A stretch of DNA of 64,000 nucleotides from Antedon bifida. Its lineage: Eukaryota; Echinodermata; Crinoidea; Comatulida; Antedonidae. Positions 52,416 to 62,684 of this stretch are shown piece by piece. Made by a program: the position numbers and the translations under genes. The DNA is taken from positions 27,757,820 to 27,821,819 of the forward strand of contig OY727096.1 of assembly GCA_963402885.1 (NCBI GenBank), written 5' to 3'. The notes under the pieces are model-generated. The model was not told where the DNA came from and ran no database searches. It was given only the letters and a program-made list of their open reading frames with translations. The first letter of the stretch is position 1. The number at the start of each line of letters is the position of its first letter.

Positions 52416-52421
52416 TTTATT
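52416..52421 (-). terminator. Polyadenylation signal AATAAA
   Basis: AATAAA on the minus strand, about 150 bp after the stop codon of the 134-residue gene. It is a plausible 3' end, but AT-rich context makes chance occurrence easy. Confidence 0.4.
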
Positions 52422-52569
52422 ATGCATTTTATAAATTTCTTTAGACTTTCTATAGACTCGATTATTATTGTTATCGTGATGTAAATCAATGTTAAATATA
52501 TTTATGTGCACATTGGTGTTAATTTAGGTGGTCTACGTTAAACGCGGGTTGGACCATTTCCTGAGACGG

Positions 52570-53035
52570 TTATTCTGTTTCAGAACTGTCTTCAATGCTC
52601 AAAGAAGACGACAGATCTAGAGTGATGAACCCCGGTGACGATCCTACAGTGGGCTTAGAATCGATGCCAGAGAACTCAGGCGACGAACACACGGACGGCG
52701 AATGTCCTAACGCTTGAAAAGCCTGGAAATTGAACTCTAGAATGTTGGATTGGTTTTTCTGTAGGCCTACATCTGGGATGTTATTGTTAATGGTTTCTTC
52801 TTCTTCAGCGATGGCGTTAACCAATGCTGCTGCGATTACACGTTCCTTGGCAGTAATTGGCCCAAAAAATACCTCCTGTTCTTCCTCGCTCATGCTAGCT
52901 GAGTCTTCCATGAGTTCGGGGCTTAAACTAGAGAGATACAAAATAATCATATAAAAACTACAAAGATGTGTCCAAACAAGATACTCACTGAGTATCCGCT
53001 GGTTGGAAAAATGAGATATCGGGTCCTTGGGACAT
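52570..53035 (-). CDS. Small acidic protein with GTSE1 N-terminal-like motif
   Basis: Two exons give a complete 134-residue protein: 52989-53035 (ATG at 53035, MSQGPDISFFQPADT) and 52570-52927 (stop TAA). The donor is CA|GTGAGT and the acceptor CTCTCTAG|TTTAAG; the junction codon is CAT. Residues about 30-55 read EEEQEVFFGPITAKERVIAA, very like the motif D/E-VFFGP-x3-KER-x-IAA near the N-terminus of vertebrate GTSE1, a cell-cycle protein acting on microtubules and p53 in G2/S. The rest is Ser/Pro/Glu-rich and probably disordered (SPSVCSSPEF, SSSLSIEDSS). There is no membrane segment. Vertebrate GTSE1 has about 700 residues, so this is a stand-alone N-terminal-type domain, or one isoform of a longer gene. 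It is about 1.9 kb upstream of ERG on the same strand. The gene model is good; the family call rests on one motif. Confidence 0.72.
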
Positions 53036-53431
53036 TTTATGTAACTCTAGAGGGCGCTATAGTAATAACCAAACCATAGAGAGCGCTATACAAACCAAAG
53101 ATATTGGAAATCTATAACTGTAAACATGTGTGTGTGTCAGGCGTGAGACTCCCGCCATTACTGAATACTGAAATGTTTCATTTGTCCATCATCATCATAA
53201 AATAACAACAGAAATTCTTCTTAAAGATTGACAATTATTAGTAAAATAATAATTACCGAGAAAGGTAAGAGGCCCGGCGAACCCTTTCCCATTTATTCCT
53301 GTTTACCTTCTGACATCTAAGTCGGGCAGGCCCTAGCCTATACAATGCAATCTGTGATATATTCCTACAGCTGACGACATATTTATATACTTCTGCTGTA
53401 TACTACCGTACGATACATTATTATGAGTGTA

Positions 53432-53464
53432 ACCAGGGAAGAGTTAATTTAACTCTTCCCTGGT
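53432..53464. repeat. 33-bp perfect inverted repeat
   Basis: ACCAGGGAAGAGTTAA, one T, then TTAACTCTTCCCTGGT, flanked by GTGTA and GTGTAACAC. It lies upstream of the small GTSE1-like gene. Confidence 0.9.
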
Positions 53465-53997
53465 GTAACACACATTTTCCTCATGAAGCCTAAAGGACAT
53501 ATGCCTCTTGTCGTATCACCTAACCCACGATACTAACAGGTATACTAAGTAACCAAAATAAACCATTTGTGAGTACAACACTATCTCTACAACACGCATA
53601 ACTACTACCTCTAATTGTGCCCTCTAATTTACCTTTCATCACATTTAGAGCATTCAGTAGCCATGGTAACGATTACAAATTTCAACTGATCAGTGTAAAC
53701 GAAATGATCTATACGCCTGGAATTAGGTAATTCAAATAACGCTACTATATAACAAAGGACCTTTGATTAAGTAAAGCTAATATGCAACACACCTATATTT
53801 AAATTAACCGCGTTCAGACGCCTGTAATTATAGAGGTCGCTGTATTTAATGATACCTTTTATCTTATAGTATTGTCACTGTAAATCGTTTTTATTTAACT
53901 CGCGCCTGCTCAATTATGTGTTTTTTGGGAACCATAAATAAAAGAAAAGAAATTTTAAAAATCGGTTTAATTACGTCACATTTTGCCACGCGAAAAG

Positions 53998-54080
53998 TAT
54001 ATTAGACCGGTACTAACTGGAAAACCCGGTCACATGGGTCTTTAATAGCAGACATATTAATAAAAACACATAAAACAAAT
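53998..54080. repeat. Dispersed repeat, copy B
   Basis: ACCGGTACTAACTGGAAAAC...GGTCACATGGGTCTTTAATAGCAGACAT...ACATAAAACAAAT matches copy A at 52318-52400 in the same orientation. Confidence 0.7.
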
Positions 54081-55308
54081 TAACTCGTTGGCGCGATTTT
54101 TTGGTTCGATTTGTTTAATTAATTGTTGTTAGTTCCGATATAGTGAAAGTCTTGGGGTCATGTTTGACCGAGTGCACCCGATGACCGAAATGAAAACATT
54201 TTTAGAACGGAAAAGGCATTGTTCTTTAAAAAAAAAAACATTATAATAAGACTTGATTCTGAGACAAATTAAATTAAAACATACAACAATGTCAATGACT
54301 TAAAACAAAAGGGGCAATAACATAACGATTAGATTAATATGTCTACAATTGTCACAAACATGCGACAAACGGTGCTAATTATAATTTTAAAAAACATGTC
54401 ACAATTAACTTTAAGAACAAAGTGCATGTTAAAGAACTCAAGCACGGATAATAAACTTTATAAAAGGCCAATGTACCAAGACAATCAGATCATTTCGTAA
54501 CACACCAATAAATGTTGGAACATTAATAGTTCAACAGCTCAACAAATTTATCGCATTGAATGAAAAGATTTACAAGGCAGGAAATACAAATTGACAGAGC
54601 GCCACAGAGGGAATTGTTAAACAGATCACCCGCGAGTGCGCATGACCATGAACCTGCGCATATCGAAGGCAATCTCTCACTTTCTTGAGAAACACAATTT
54701 ACGACGATACAATTTTAAGATAGCGTTTTATTTTAGAACATAAAATCGGAATGTGAAAATATTTTATTTATTATATTCGATGAAGGAAAGTCTCTTTCCA
54801 TCTTAATATTTCAACACAAATCATTATTTTCTTGGAAATTGTGTTTATTCCGATGAACTTCTTTTGTCGTCAGCTGTACTCCTGCTTCTTTCTACCAACT
54901 TTCGACTCCCGCGAGTTCGAGACGAAGGTCTTAGTAAATTGAACGGAACAGGTGAAAGTGCGTGCGTGGGTATTACTAATTACTATCTGTCGCTTAATGC
55001 AGTATTTGCTTGGTCGTTGCTACACTCGCAGCCGCCCGTATAACCAGTCCCTATTTGGTTTTGGATGCAATAAAAACGTGAGGAACAGGCAGATGTTAAA
55101 TATGAGCCAGATATAAATTGAATTCATAAGGTGAGATGCAATTATTTATTTATATTGATAATCGATGAGTTGGAGCCTCCCCCTCCCCATACTAACAAAT
55201 ACCACAATCTCCCCTCCATCCCAGACTCATCAACAAAAAGATCAGTCGATGTTCCGTTTGAGACTAACGGTTTTGCCGAGTTTATTTCAGTTTAGTTTAT
55301 TTAACAAC

Positions 55309-55560
55309 TTAAGGCCAATTTACACAGACGAGCGGTAACGGTAACAATAAGAATCTATGTTATTCCTAATATGACCATTTACACAAAGCCTCCACAAAAC
55401 GCGGAACGGACGGGCGGTTTCCGCTCAGTATAGATACATATTCTAGGTGGGACAAGCTATACGTGGTTTTCCGCTTACCGTTACGCTTGTTTGGCCTTTT
55501 ATACCAGACAAGCGGCGTTTCCCTCGGGCGTTCCGTCAGAAATATTTCCTCTGTGTGATT
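55309..55560. repeat. MITE-like segment with inverted GGTAACGGTAA motifs
   Basis: AAGGCCAATTTACACAGACG with AGCGGTAACGGTAAC on the left and CTTACCGTTACGCTTGTTTG with GCCTTTT further right are imperfectly inverted. The interior AGATACATATTCTAGGTGGG with ACAAGC resembles 30395-30420, suggesting a dispersed family. Confidence 0.45.
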
Positions 55561-56217
55561 CCAAAGAGTTTATTTTTCTCGCGATATTTAGGCCTACTCT
55601 TTCTCTATAAAATCTTAAATTGAAAATTGATTATCGTTATCCTTTTATTTGAACTTGTTCAGGATCTATATAGATATATAAATGTGCGAATAAATTAATA
55701 TATAATCGCTGAATACTGTATTCCATATACATTTTTTGGTTTAAATGATTCACCGAATTTTACCTCGTGTTTTTAAGTTATTGCAATTTGCTTTCTAATT
55801 CGACTTTCTGTCGTCATAAAGCCAATGCAATTGGTTGTTTCCACTAGAAGAACGCACGAAGTATAGAAACAATGCTGTGGATATTAAGCAATAATGTTTG
55901 TTATCTGTACACTTAATCAGAAACAATCCAGCTTATTAAAACTGTAATATTCCATCTCAAACTATCGATTTCGACATAAAATATGTTTACACGATATATC
56001 AGGTAGCCATTATCAATCGGTAATTTATGGGTAAACTGAGACAACAATCACAGAGATTGGAAACGACTGTTGGTTCTTTTAATCTTCAATTTTCCTTGGT
56101 CGCTGTTGTTTTGGATTCAAACGCGTGTGGTTAACCCGGAGTTATCGGAGGTACATCAGGATTTTATCGAAGTTAGAGACACGAAATCATACAGGAGTTC
56201 AATCACGCGAGTACTTT

Positions 56218-56224
56218 GTCTGAT
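56218..56224. repeat. Target-site duplication, left (GTCTGAT)
   Basis: GTCTGAT directly precedes the left terminal inverted repeat and recurs at 62678-62684. Eight bases (GTCTGATC) match if the first C of the left end is counted with the flank. P elements make 8-bp duplications. Confidence 0.75.
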
Positions 56225-56258
56225 CATGGAGAAATAAGTTAGGAAGGAGTAACATCGA
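56225..56258. repeat. Left terminal inverted repeat (34 bp)
   Basis: Begins CATGGAGAAATAAGTTAGG and ends AACATCGA. It is the exact reverse complement of 62644-62677. An 11-bp motif TAATCCAATTA lies 16 bp inside (56275-56285) and recurs in the same orientation near the right end (62601-62611). Confidence 0.95.
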
Positions 56259-56806
56259 TGTAATGCATGGATTTTAATCCAATTAAGCACATTACATGGT
56301 CAAATGACTCCTATTAAATTGCACTGCGACCGCCCGCCGCGTTATCTCGGTTCGATCTCCTTACACACAAGGCTCCTCGCCGCTAAGTAGCAACCCCTAT
56401 ACCCTGTCTAACTAACAGTGGAGTACATAAATACGAACAAAAAACACATTGCATATGCGCAGTTAATTGTCAACAAGGATTCACATGCGTGTTTTATGTA
56501 TTCGGATTCCGAATTTTTTTGCGAACGTACCAGTCATTAAATCATTAAAATCAACCAAAAATAACTACTTGTTTCTTCAATTGTAAGTATTCCATTATTT
56601 TGAATATAACAACGAAACAAACACGTATTTTAATAGTTTCCCTTTGTACTGGAGTTTTAAGTTTTAGTTATATGAATAAAGGAAAGCTGTAGCTTTCATT
56701 TGATGCCTTGCATGACAGTTTCCGATGGTGTCCGGCTGACATACAACGAATTGAAAAGCATCGAATCTGTCCGACCGCCGAACCGAATAGCCGGAGTTAG
56801 TTCCAC

Positions 56807-56842
56807 CGGTCGTAGTTATTTTGGTCCACCGGTCGTTGTATT
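56807..56842. promoter_or_regulatory. Repeated CCACCGGTCGT motif upstream of transposase
   Basis: CCACCGGTCGT occurs twice, 23 bp apart, about 460 bp before the transposase start. A related CCCGGTCGT lies near the start of the opposing gene (about 62189). Such internal sites could bind transposase or a promoter factor. This is inference only. Confidence 0.25.
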
Positions 56843-57296
56843 ACTTAGGCCTAGCTAGGTCTAGGGCAGTTATTGTTTCGATGTTTAATTTAGGCTAGGT
56901 CTTAGATTTAAATTTTAAACCAATAAATAATAACTAACATTAGCCATAAAATAATTACTTTCGTAGGCCTACTACTACTACTAGCTAGGCTAGGACTAAA
57001 GTACTCGACTCCTAGCTAGGGTCTAGTCCTACTAGCTAGGCTAGACCTAGGCCTACCTATTGTTCTATGTACTATTTATCATAGAGGTAATGTTAATCTA
57101 CCACCTAGGGTTATGCCAAAAATACCAATACTACTATCTAGGGCCGGCCTAATTAGACTATGTTCAATAACATTAACAATAAAAAAAAGCAGGTATTTAT
57201 TTTTAGTTAGCTAGCCTAGATAGTACTACTACTAGGACAACAACTCTAGGTCATCATTCGCCATTTAAATTAAATTGCTCTTGTTTTCAGAGAACG

Positions 57297-60200
57297 ATGA
57301 CAGGACACAGTGTTTGTTTGAAACCTACTTGTCGACTTTGTGGAATTTCCAGGGCGATTCCTTCAGATCGTTCACCTTATACAAAGGACGCGTTCAAGTC
57401 TGTAATCAAGTCATGTTTTTGCTTAGATATTGATAATGATGATCCAGAAATCCACCCACCATTTATTTGTTATTCCTGTGTGCAAAAACTGAAAAGGTGG
57501 AAGAAAGGCCACAGCAAGGACCGCAGTAAAGTGTGCAATATTGTAATTGCAAAATTCAATGATTCTCAATGTGCGTCTTGTATGACTGATGGGGAGATTC
57601 CTACCAATCTTCACGATTACAGAAAGGAAGCAGAAAAATGTAGCCTTGTCTCTTTGTTTCCACATGAAGATGAATTACTAATAATTAGACTTTCACCAAC
57701 TGGTGATGCTGTCATCAAGTTAACAGTCAACAGTGATTCGACATGGGGAGTTGTCATTGCTGGTGTTGTATTGCAAGCACAGCCTATTCTAGGAGAAGTC
57801 TTTAACAAAAAATTACCATTACATCAGTTCACCAAGCTGTGTGATATATTGAGGAGTGCTAAAATCTGTGCAGGCAATGAAGATTATTTAGATTTGATAG
57901 AGAGACGAAAAGGACCAGAAGGGCAGATTCCTATAAGGATAACACCAAAAGATGTCTATTTATGCAACACCATTAGACATAATGACTGTGAATTGCTAAT
58001 TGCTGAGGATCTGAAGCGGTGCGCAGTTTGCCGAATTTATCGTGGGGATTTATCATCAATGCGAAGTGCTTCCTGCAAGGAAAAGTCTTCACTGACGGTA
58101 GCCAACAAGTATTTATCAAATTCTCAACTGCAGAACAAAGCAGCAACATTACAATGTAATTACAGACGGTTGAAAAGAAAGAGTGGTTCCCTTGAGAATA
58201 AAGTTTCCAAGATGTACATGCTAGAAAGCAAATTAATTTCTGAAAATGCAGCTCACTTAATGGAAGACACAATGGAAATGGGAAAACCTGAAATTGAGAG
58301 TTTATTATGTAAATATCCGTCAGCAAAGCTTTTGTGGGAGCAGCAACTGGCATCTATGGGCAAGGGAAAGCAGATGCGTTGGCACCCGGCAATTTTACGT
58401 TGGTGCATTGCTATCCAAAGCAAGTCTCCGTCAGCTTATAATTTAATTCGCGAAAGTGGATTCATGACGCTGCCTCATCCAAACACACTCCAACCCTACA
58501 GCCACTTTGCTGGTGTGACAACTGGTTTTTGCCATGAGATGTTAAGTAGAGTTGTAACAGACCTCAAATTATATGAAGAAGGTAATGAATTGCAAAAACA
58601 TGTTGTGCTATTATTTGATGAAATGAAGATAAAATCAGGATTGGTTTTTTCACAAAGCTCTGGCAAAGTTGTTGGATCAACAGATGTAGGCAGCTTAGCC
58701 AATGAGATGCATTCATTTGAGCGGCGATGTCGAGGTGAAGAAGAAATCCCAGTTGCCTCACATGTTCTGGTGTTGATGATCCGGGGTTTGTTTTCTAACC
58801 TGCATGTTCCAATTGCCTACTATCCAACAACTGGAGCTTCTAGTTGTGATCTGTTCATGGCAATGTGGGAAGCTGTTGAGATGATCGAAGTAGCTGGGTT
58901 TGTAGTTCATGCGATGGTTTCTGATGGTGCCACTCCGAACAGGAAGTTTTACAGACTGCATTCACCATCATCTACCACTTCATCCATTGTCTTCAAGACA
59001 TCGCATCAGGGAGACCCAGATCGCAGTGTTTTTTTCTACAGTGATGTGCCGCATCTAATAAAGACGCTTCGAAACAATGTAGAGAACTCTGGCTACAATA
59101 ACAAGACACGGAATCTTCATGTAAGTACTGTATGATCATACACCACATTGAAAATACCAATTTCATTATAGCATGTTGAAAATGATATTTACTTATTTCT
59201 AAATCTAAAAATGTTCTTCATTTAAAGTATAACAAACAAGACATCAAGTGGAGTCATTTTCTTGACACCTATGAATGGGATGTGAAATTGCAGAACACAT
59301 GTCCAGGGCTGAGGATGCTCCACAAGTTGACGCATGAACACCTCCACCTTACTCCATCATTGAGAATGCGGGTATACTTGGCTGCACAGGTAATTACTTG
59401 CAAGTTTTGTGTTCAGCCCTTGTTCTTTTGCAAACAATTCTGTAATTTAATTTTTCATGAATGTTTTTTATTTTCTTCATATTTTCAGGTGTTAAGCAAT
59501 TCGACAGCAAATGCAATGGAGATTATGGATCGACATGACATGACATCCACTATCAAATTTGTTAGAATGGTAGACCAATTTTTTGATTGCCTTAATGTCT
59601 CTAGTTTTTTCCAAGGCAAACGATCCAGAAAACCAGCTATGGAGCCATACAGGACAAAAGATGACTGGCGTTTTAAGGTACATTTTTTTTAAATAGAAAA
59701 TTTAAAAAAAATTGAACATGGGACATGATTGGGCTTATTATTGTTTTTGTTCAATTTCAATTAGCATTTGGATATACATTGAGAAATATCTATAATTTTT
59801 GTATTAATCGAAGGAATAATTGCCACTATTTTTTGTTCTGATGTTTTTAAGTGGTTGCAAGATGACTTCCTGGGTTTCTTTAAAGAATGGCAAGACGAGG
59901 TGAATGCGCTTGAAGATGTAGAGAAGAGTGTAAAAAAGAGGATGTTATTAAGCACCGCAACACTTGATGGACTTGAGATAACAAGCAAGTACATTTCGTT
60001 TTTTTTTTACAGCTGACTTTGTTTAATAATTAATCAAAAGTTCTGACATCACAAGAGTGACAAAGTATATTAAAAATGAATTAATAATAAGTATATTAAT
60101 TTTTATTCTTTGCCATCAACAGTTAATTCGTTTGTAGAGTTGACTAAAAAACTACTGGACCTGCCAGGGGTAGAGTGTGTTCTAAGTGCGAAGTATAATC

Positions 60201-60412
60201 AAGATCCGTTGGAACAGTACTTCAGTAAACAGAGAGGATGTGGTGGAAGTAACACAAACCCAACATCAATGCAGTTTGGCCACAATATGCATGCACTGTA
60301 TGTAGCTGCGAACTGTTCCAAGGCATCCAGGAGAGGCAACTGCCGCAGCCAAATTGTTGACCAAACTATTGATGACTCACCTCTTCAAAGGAAGAAGACA
60401 CCAAATGCATAA
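57297..60412 (+). CDS. P-superfamily transposase with RAG1-like N-terminal zinc region
   Basis: Exons 57297-59120, 59228-59389, 59489-59677, 59852-59984 and 60123-60412 join to 865 residues without a stop. Intron 4 is GC-AG (ACAA|GCAAGT ... CAACAG). An acceptor TTGTTTTCAG just before the ATG implies a 5' non-coding exon. The N-terminus has C12-x2-C15, then H53-P and C58-x2-C61 (IHPPFICYSCVQKL), then C-x2-C near residue 90. This pattern resembles the non-core N-terminal zinc region of RAG1, with insect ZAD as an alternative; there is no THAP finger. Residues about 270-320 look like a coiled coil, as in P transposase. The block with KSPSAYNLIRESGF and LPHPNTLQPY, the LLFDEMKIKSGLVF motif (D441), AMVSDGATPNRKFYRL (D543) and QDPLEQYFS (D797, E800) match the RNase H-like core and insertion domain of P element and THAP9. 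It should cut and paste the element in the nucleus. Confidence 0.9.
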
Positions 60413-60506
60413 ATGATATTTATGATCAGCAAACTTTTTCAAACCAAACGGTTCTTTTCAGAACCAACCAAAATACAATTGAGATTTAATTTAGCTATTG
60501 TCGTTA

Positions 60507-60512
60507 TTTATT
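60507..60512 (-). terminator. Polyadenylation signal for the minus-strand gene
   Basis: AATAAA on the minus strand, 27 bp after the stop codon of the 403-residue gene and inside the 126-bp gap between the two convergent stops. Confidence 0.5.
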
Positions 60513-60538
60513 TCATCACACACACAAAATAGTATATA

Positions 60539-62398
60539 TTACAACAATTCTTTTCTGAGAGATTTTTCACCCTTTTTTGAAACTTTGCCGCTTTCCTTCT
60601 TTAAATTCAAGTATACCTTGAGGAATGCATTAGCTCTGATTTTCAACCAGTATCTAACTACAATTTGTAATAATTGAGCAGAAGCATTGTCACCTAGTGT
60701 ATCTCTGGTTATTCTGCACCAGAAAGTTTGAACATTCTCCTTATTGATAATACGGTCATACAAATCAGCCAGATAGTTACTATTTAACATCGTATTAAGT
60801 TTATTTGTAGCTAAATGCTGCCTTGTTTCTATTTCAACGCTTCTAAAAAACAGATATACATCATCATCAACAACAAACAAACCTGATCTATTTTGTTTGT
60901 CGATCCATTCTTTGGAATAGTCGTAGAAGGAATGGGTTACGTTGGTACTACACACTTGCCACTTAGTGAGCACATCACAGTAGGCTCTGGCAGTACTACT
61001 TTTACCCTTTCGAAATCTTTTCACAAGCGCATAAGGCACATAACCGGCAACGTACCGAATTATCTTTTCTGTGTGAACATCCAACTGTGGGATGTCAGTT
61101 ACCGTTTCCTCATGTGGCAAATCTATTTTATGCTTATCATTTAGAATTAACCTTAACATTGTACGTTGCAAAAATAGGTTCAGTGTTTTTACATGCTGCC
61201 CATCAGAGTTGACATTTAGCTCCTTTAACAGGGTGACCCACCTTCCCAAACTTGTACACATGTGTTGGTGAAATGCCCGGCACATCATCTCATCAGCTTC
61301 TGGTTTCATTTTCTTTGTGTTTCCTGATGTTATTACCTTCCAAAGTAATTTTGTACTGTCTTCCCAAAATGTTTTTATAATGACTGTATTTGAGTGCTTC
61401 TGCAGATCATTTGCCAATTTTTTCACTTGACGAGCTATTGGATACAAGTCATTGCTGTATACTGGATCGTTCGCTAACATGGTAAAAGCAGCATCAACGT
61501 ATTCATTAACCCTGCTGACAGCTTCATCTTCACTAAACTTATTGGAGGGTCGGTTGATGCCTGAAAATACAGAAAAGAAAGATTATTGAGCATACAACAG
61601 TTTTAATAAATGATGAGAATGCATTTAATATAGTAAAGATGAAATGTTCAAAATAAAATGTTATCATTCGTTCAAAATCCTTACTCTTTTTCCTTGATTG
61701 GTTTTTGGCTGGGTTTGTTGACACTTCCTTCTTCTGATGGGTTGCGGTAATAGTAGTTGGATGTAGGCCTACACTAACATCCATACCTAAATAGCATAAT
61801 AAAATTGAAAATTAACTCATGTTGTCCTATAAGAATGAAAAATAATAATTTATCTAAAAAATACAGACTAATACTAATACTAATGGTTTGAGGTCTTGAC
61901 AAGGTCATAGATGAGTTGGTTGCATCAGATGATAATCGTGCCTTCATAATTAATATAATAATATGAATGATGCATTATTGATGATTGTGCAATAAAATTA
62001 ATGATATATTAGGCCTAGGCCTCCTATAGGGGGAAATCCATGGATGGATAGATTATAGGGCCTAGCCTAGCTAGACCTATCAATAAATCGGGCGGCTAAT
62101 TTTTGGCGTACAGAAAGAAAAACTACAAAAATACTACCTAGCCTAGAGAGGACGAACGAATTCAGAATTATCGTTGTTACAATCAACCCGGTCGTGTAGA
62201 CAGCCTAGAGTGGGCCGGGGCAGACGAGGCCTCTTTAAAAGAGAAGAGGTTCAGGTAACTAGGCCTAGCTACTAAACTTAAATGCAATGCCTAGTTTTAA
62301 CCTAGCATACCATTTTCCAGGTCTTCATGTTCGCTGGCAAACTTCAATTCCTCGAGAATTCCGGGTTCCAATTCGTCCTCCAATTCATAAAAATCCAT
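60539..62398 (-). CDS. Second transposon gene, 403-residue protein of unknown function
   Basis: Exons 62311-62398 (ATG at 62398, MDFYELEDELEPGILEEL), 61685-61786 and 60539-61560 join in phase to 403 residues. The donors are AATG|GTATGC and AAGA|GTAAGG; the acceptors are TATTTAG|GT and TTTTCAG|GC. The protein has an acidic first 30 residues, a basic patch KNQSRKKSK (about residue 55-63, possible nuclear signal), a mostly helical middle, EKIIRYVAGYVPYALVKRF (about 230-248) and a basic C-terminus (KKESGKVSKKGEK). The YVAGYV-x4-VKR segment recalls C-terminal segments (YIAGYV-type) of several THAP/P-like transposases, which this element's own transposase appears to lack. It lies inside the inverted repeats and is convergent with the transposase, so it moves with the element. 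It may be a DNA-binding or accessory factor or a repressor. I know no function. Confidence 0.75.
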
Positions 62399-62643
62399 AA
62401 TGATAAATAAAACGCGTAAACAAAATGTATCGAGTGTGGTATAATTATTCTTCTGCTGTGTGTATGGTCGCCGCGTGTGTAGATCAGCATCAACAACGAG
62501 TCTCGCTTGATGACGCGTCACATGAAAGCAATGGATATGCGCATGCTCAAATCTAACAAGCGACAGATCAACGGCAATTAAATGTTACGTAACAGTCAGA
62601 TAATCCAATTAGCGGCGGGGTGGCCTATTCGTTTGATGTATTC

Positions 62644-62677
62644 TCGATGTTACTCCTTCCTAACTTATTTCTCCATG
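62644..62677. repeat. Right terminal inverted repeat (34 bp)
   Basis: Exact reverse complement of 56225-56258, ending ...TTATTTCTCCATG at 62677. Confidence 0.95.
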
Positions 62678-62684
62678 GTCTGAT
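62678..62684. repeat. GTCTGAT shared between the two transposon copies
   Basis: Seven bases separate the right end of copy 1 from the left end of copy 2. They equal the left flank of copy 1. The two 34-bp ends around them form a 75-bp near-perfect inverted structure. Confidence 0.85.

Larger units (their letters stand above)
50659..52569. other. ERG 5' flank and intergenic region
   Basis: The ERG 5' UTR and promoter must lie upstream of 50658 on the minus strand, but I see no clear TATA box. A CAT/ATC trinucleotide-rich stretch (about 51400-51560) and a repeat block (52318-52400, matched at 53998-54080) are present. No gene was found. Confidence 0.5.
53036..56217. other. Intergenic region without recognised genes
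   Basis: It contains a perfect inverted repeat (53432-53464), copy B of a dispersed repeat (53998-54080), a CpG-richer stretch at about 54590-55120 with GCGCATGA and TGCGCATA motifs of NRF1 type, and a MITE-like segment at 55309-55560. No exon was recognised on either strand. Confidence 0.6.
56225..62677 (+). mobile_element. Complete two-gene P-superfamily DNA transposon
   Basis: The element is 6,453 bp long with perfect 34-bp terminal inverted repeats starting CATGGAGAAATAAG. Drosophila P-element ends begin with the closely similar CATGATGAAATAA (known). It is flanked by GTCTGAT. Inside are a plus-strand P-type transposase gene (57297-60412) and a convergent minus-strand gene (60539-62398), both with intact reading frames through several introns, so the copy looks young and possibly active. 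The regions next to both ends are rich in CTAG and GGCCTA, unlike the coding part. A second copy follows immediately at 62685. Reading frames, ends and target duplication agree, so the boundaries are firm. Confidence 0.9.

Noticed and set aside
57973..58961. Minus-strand frames opposite the transposase exon
   Set aside because: They are antisense shadows of the transposase, whose frame is backed by catalytic motifs and splice phases.
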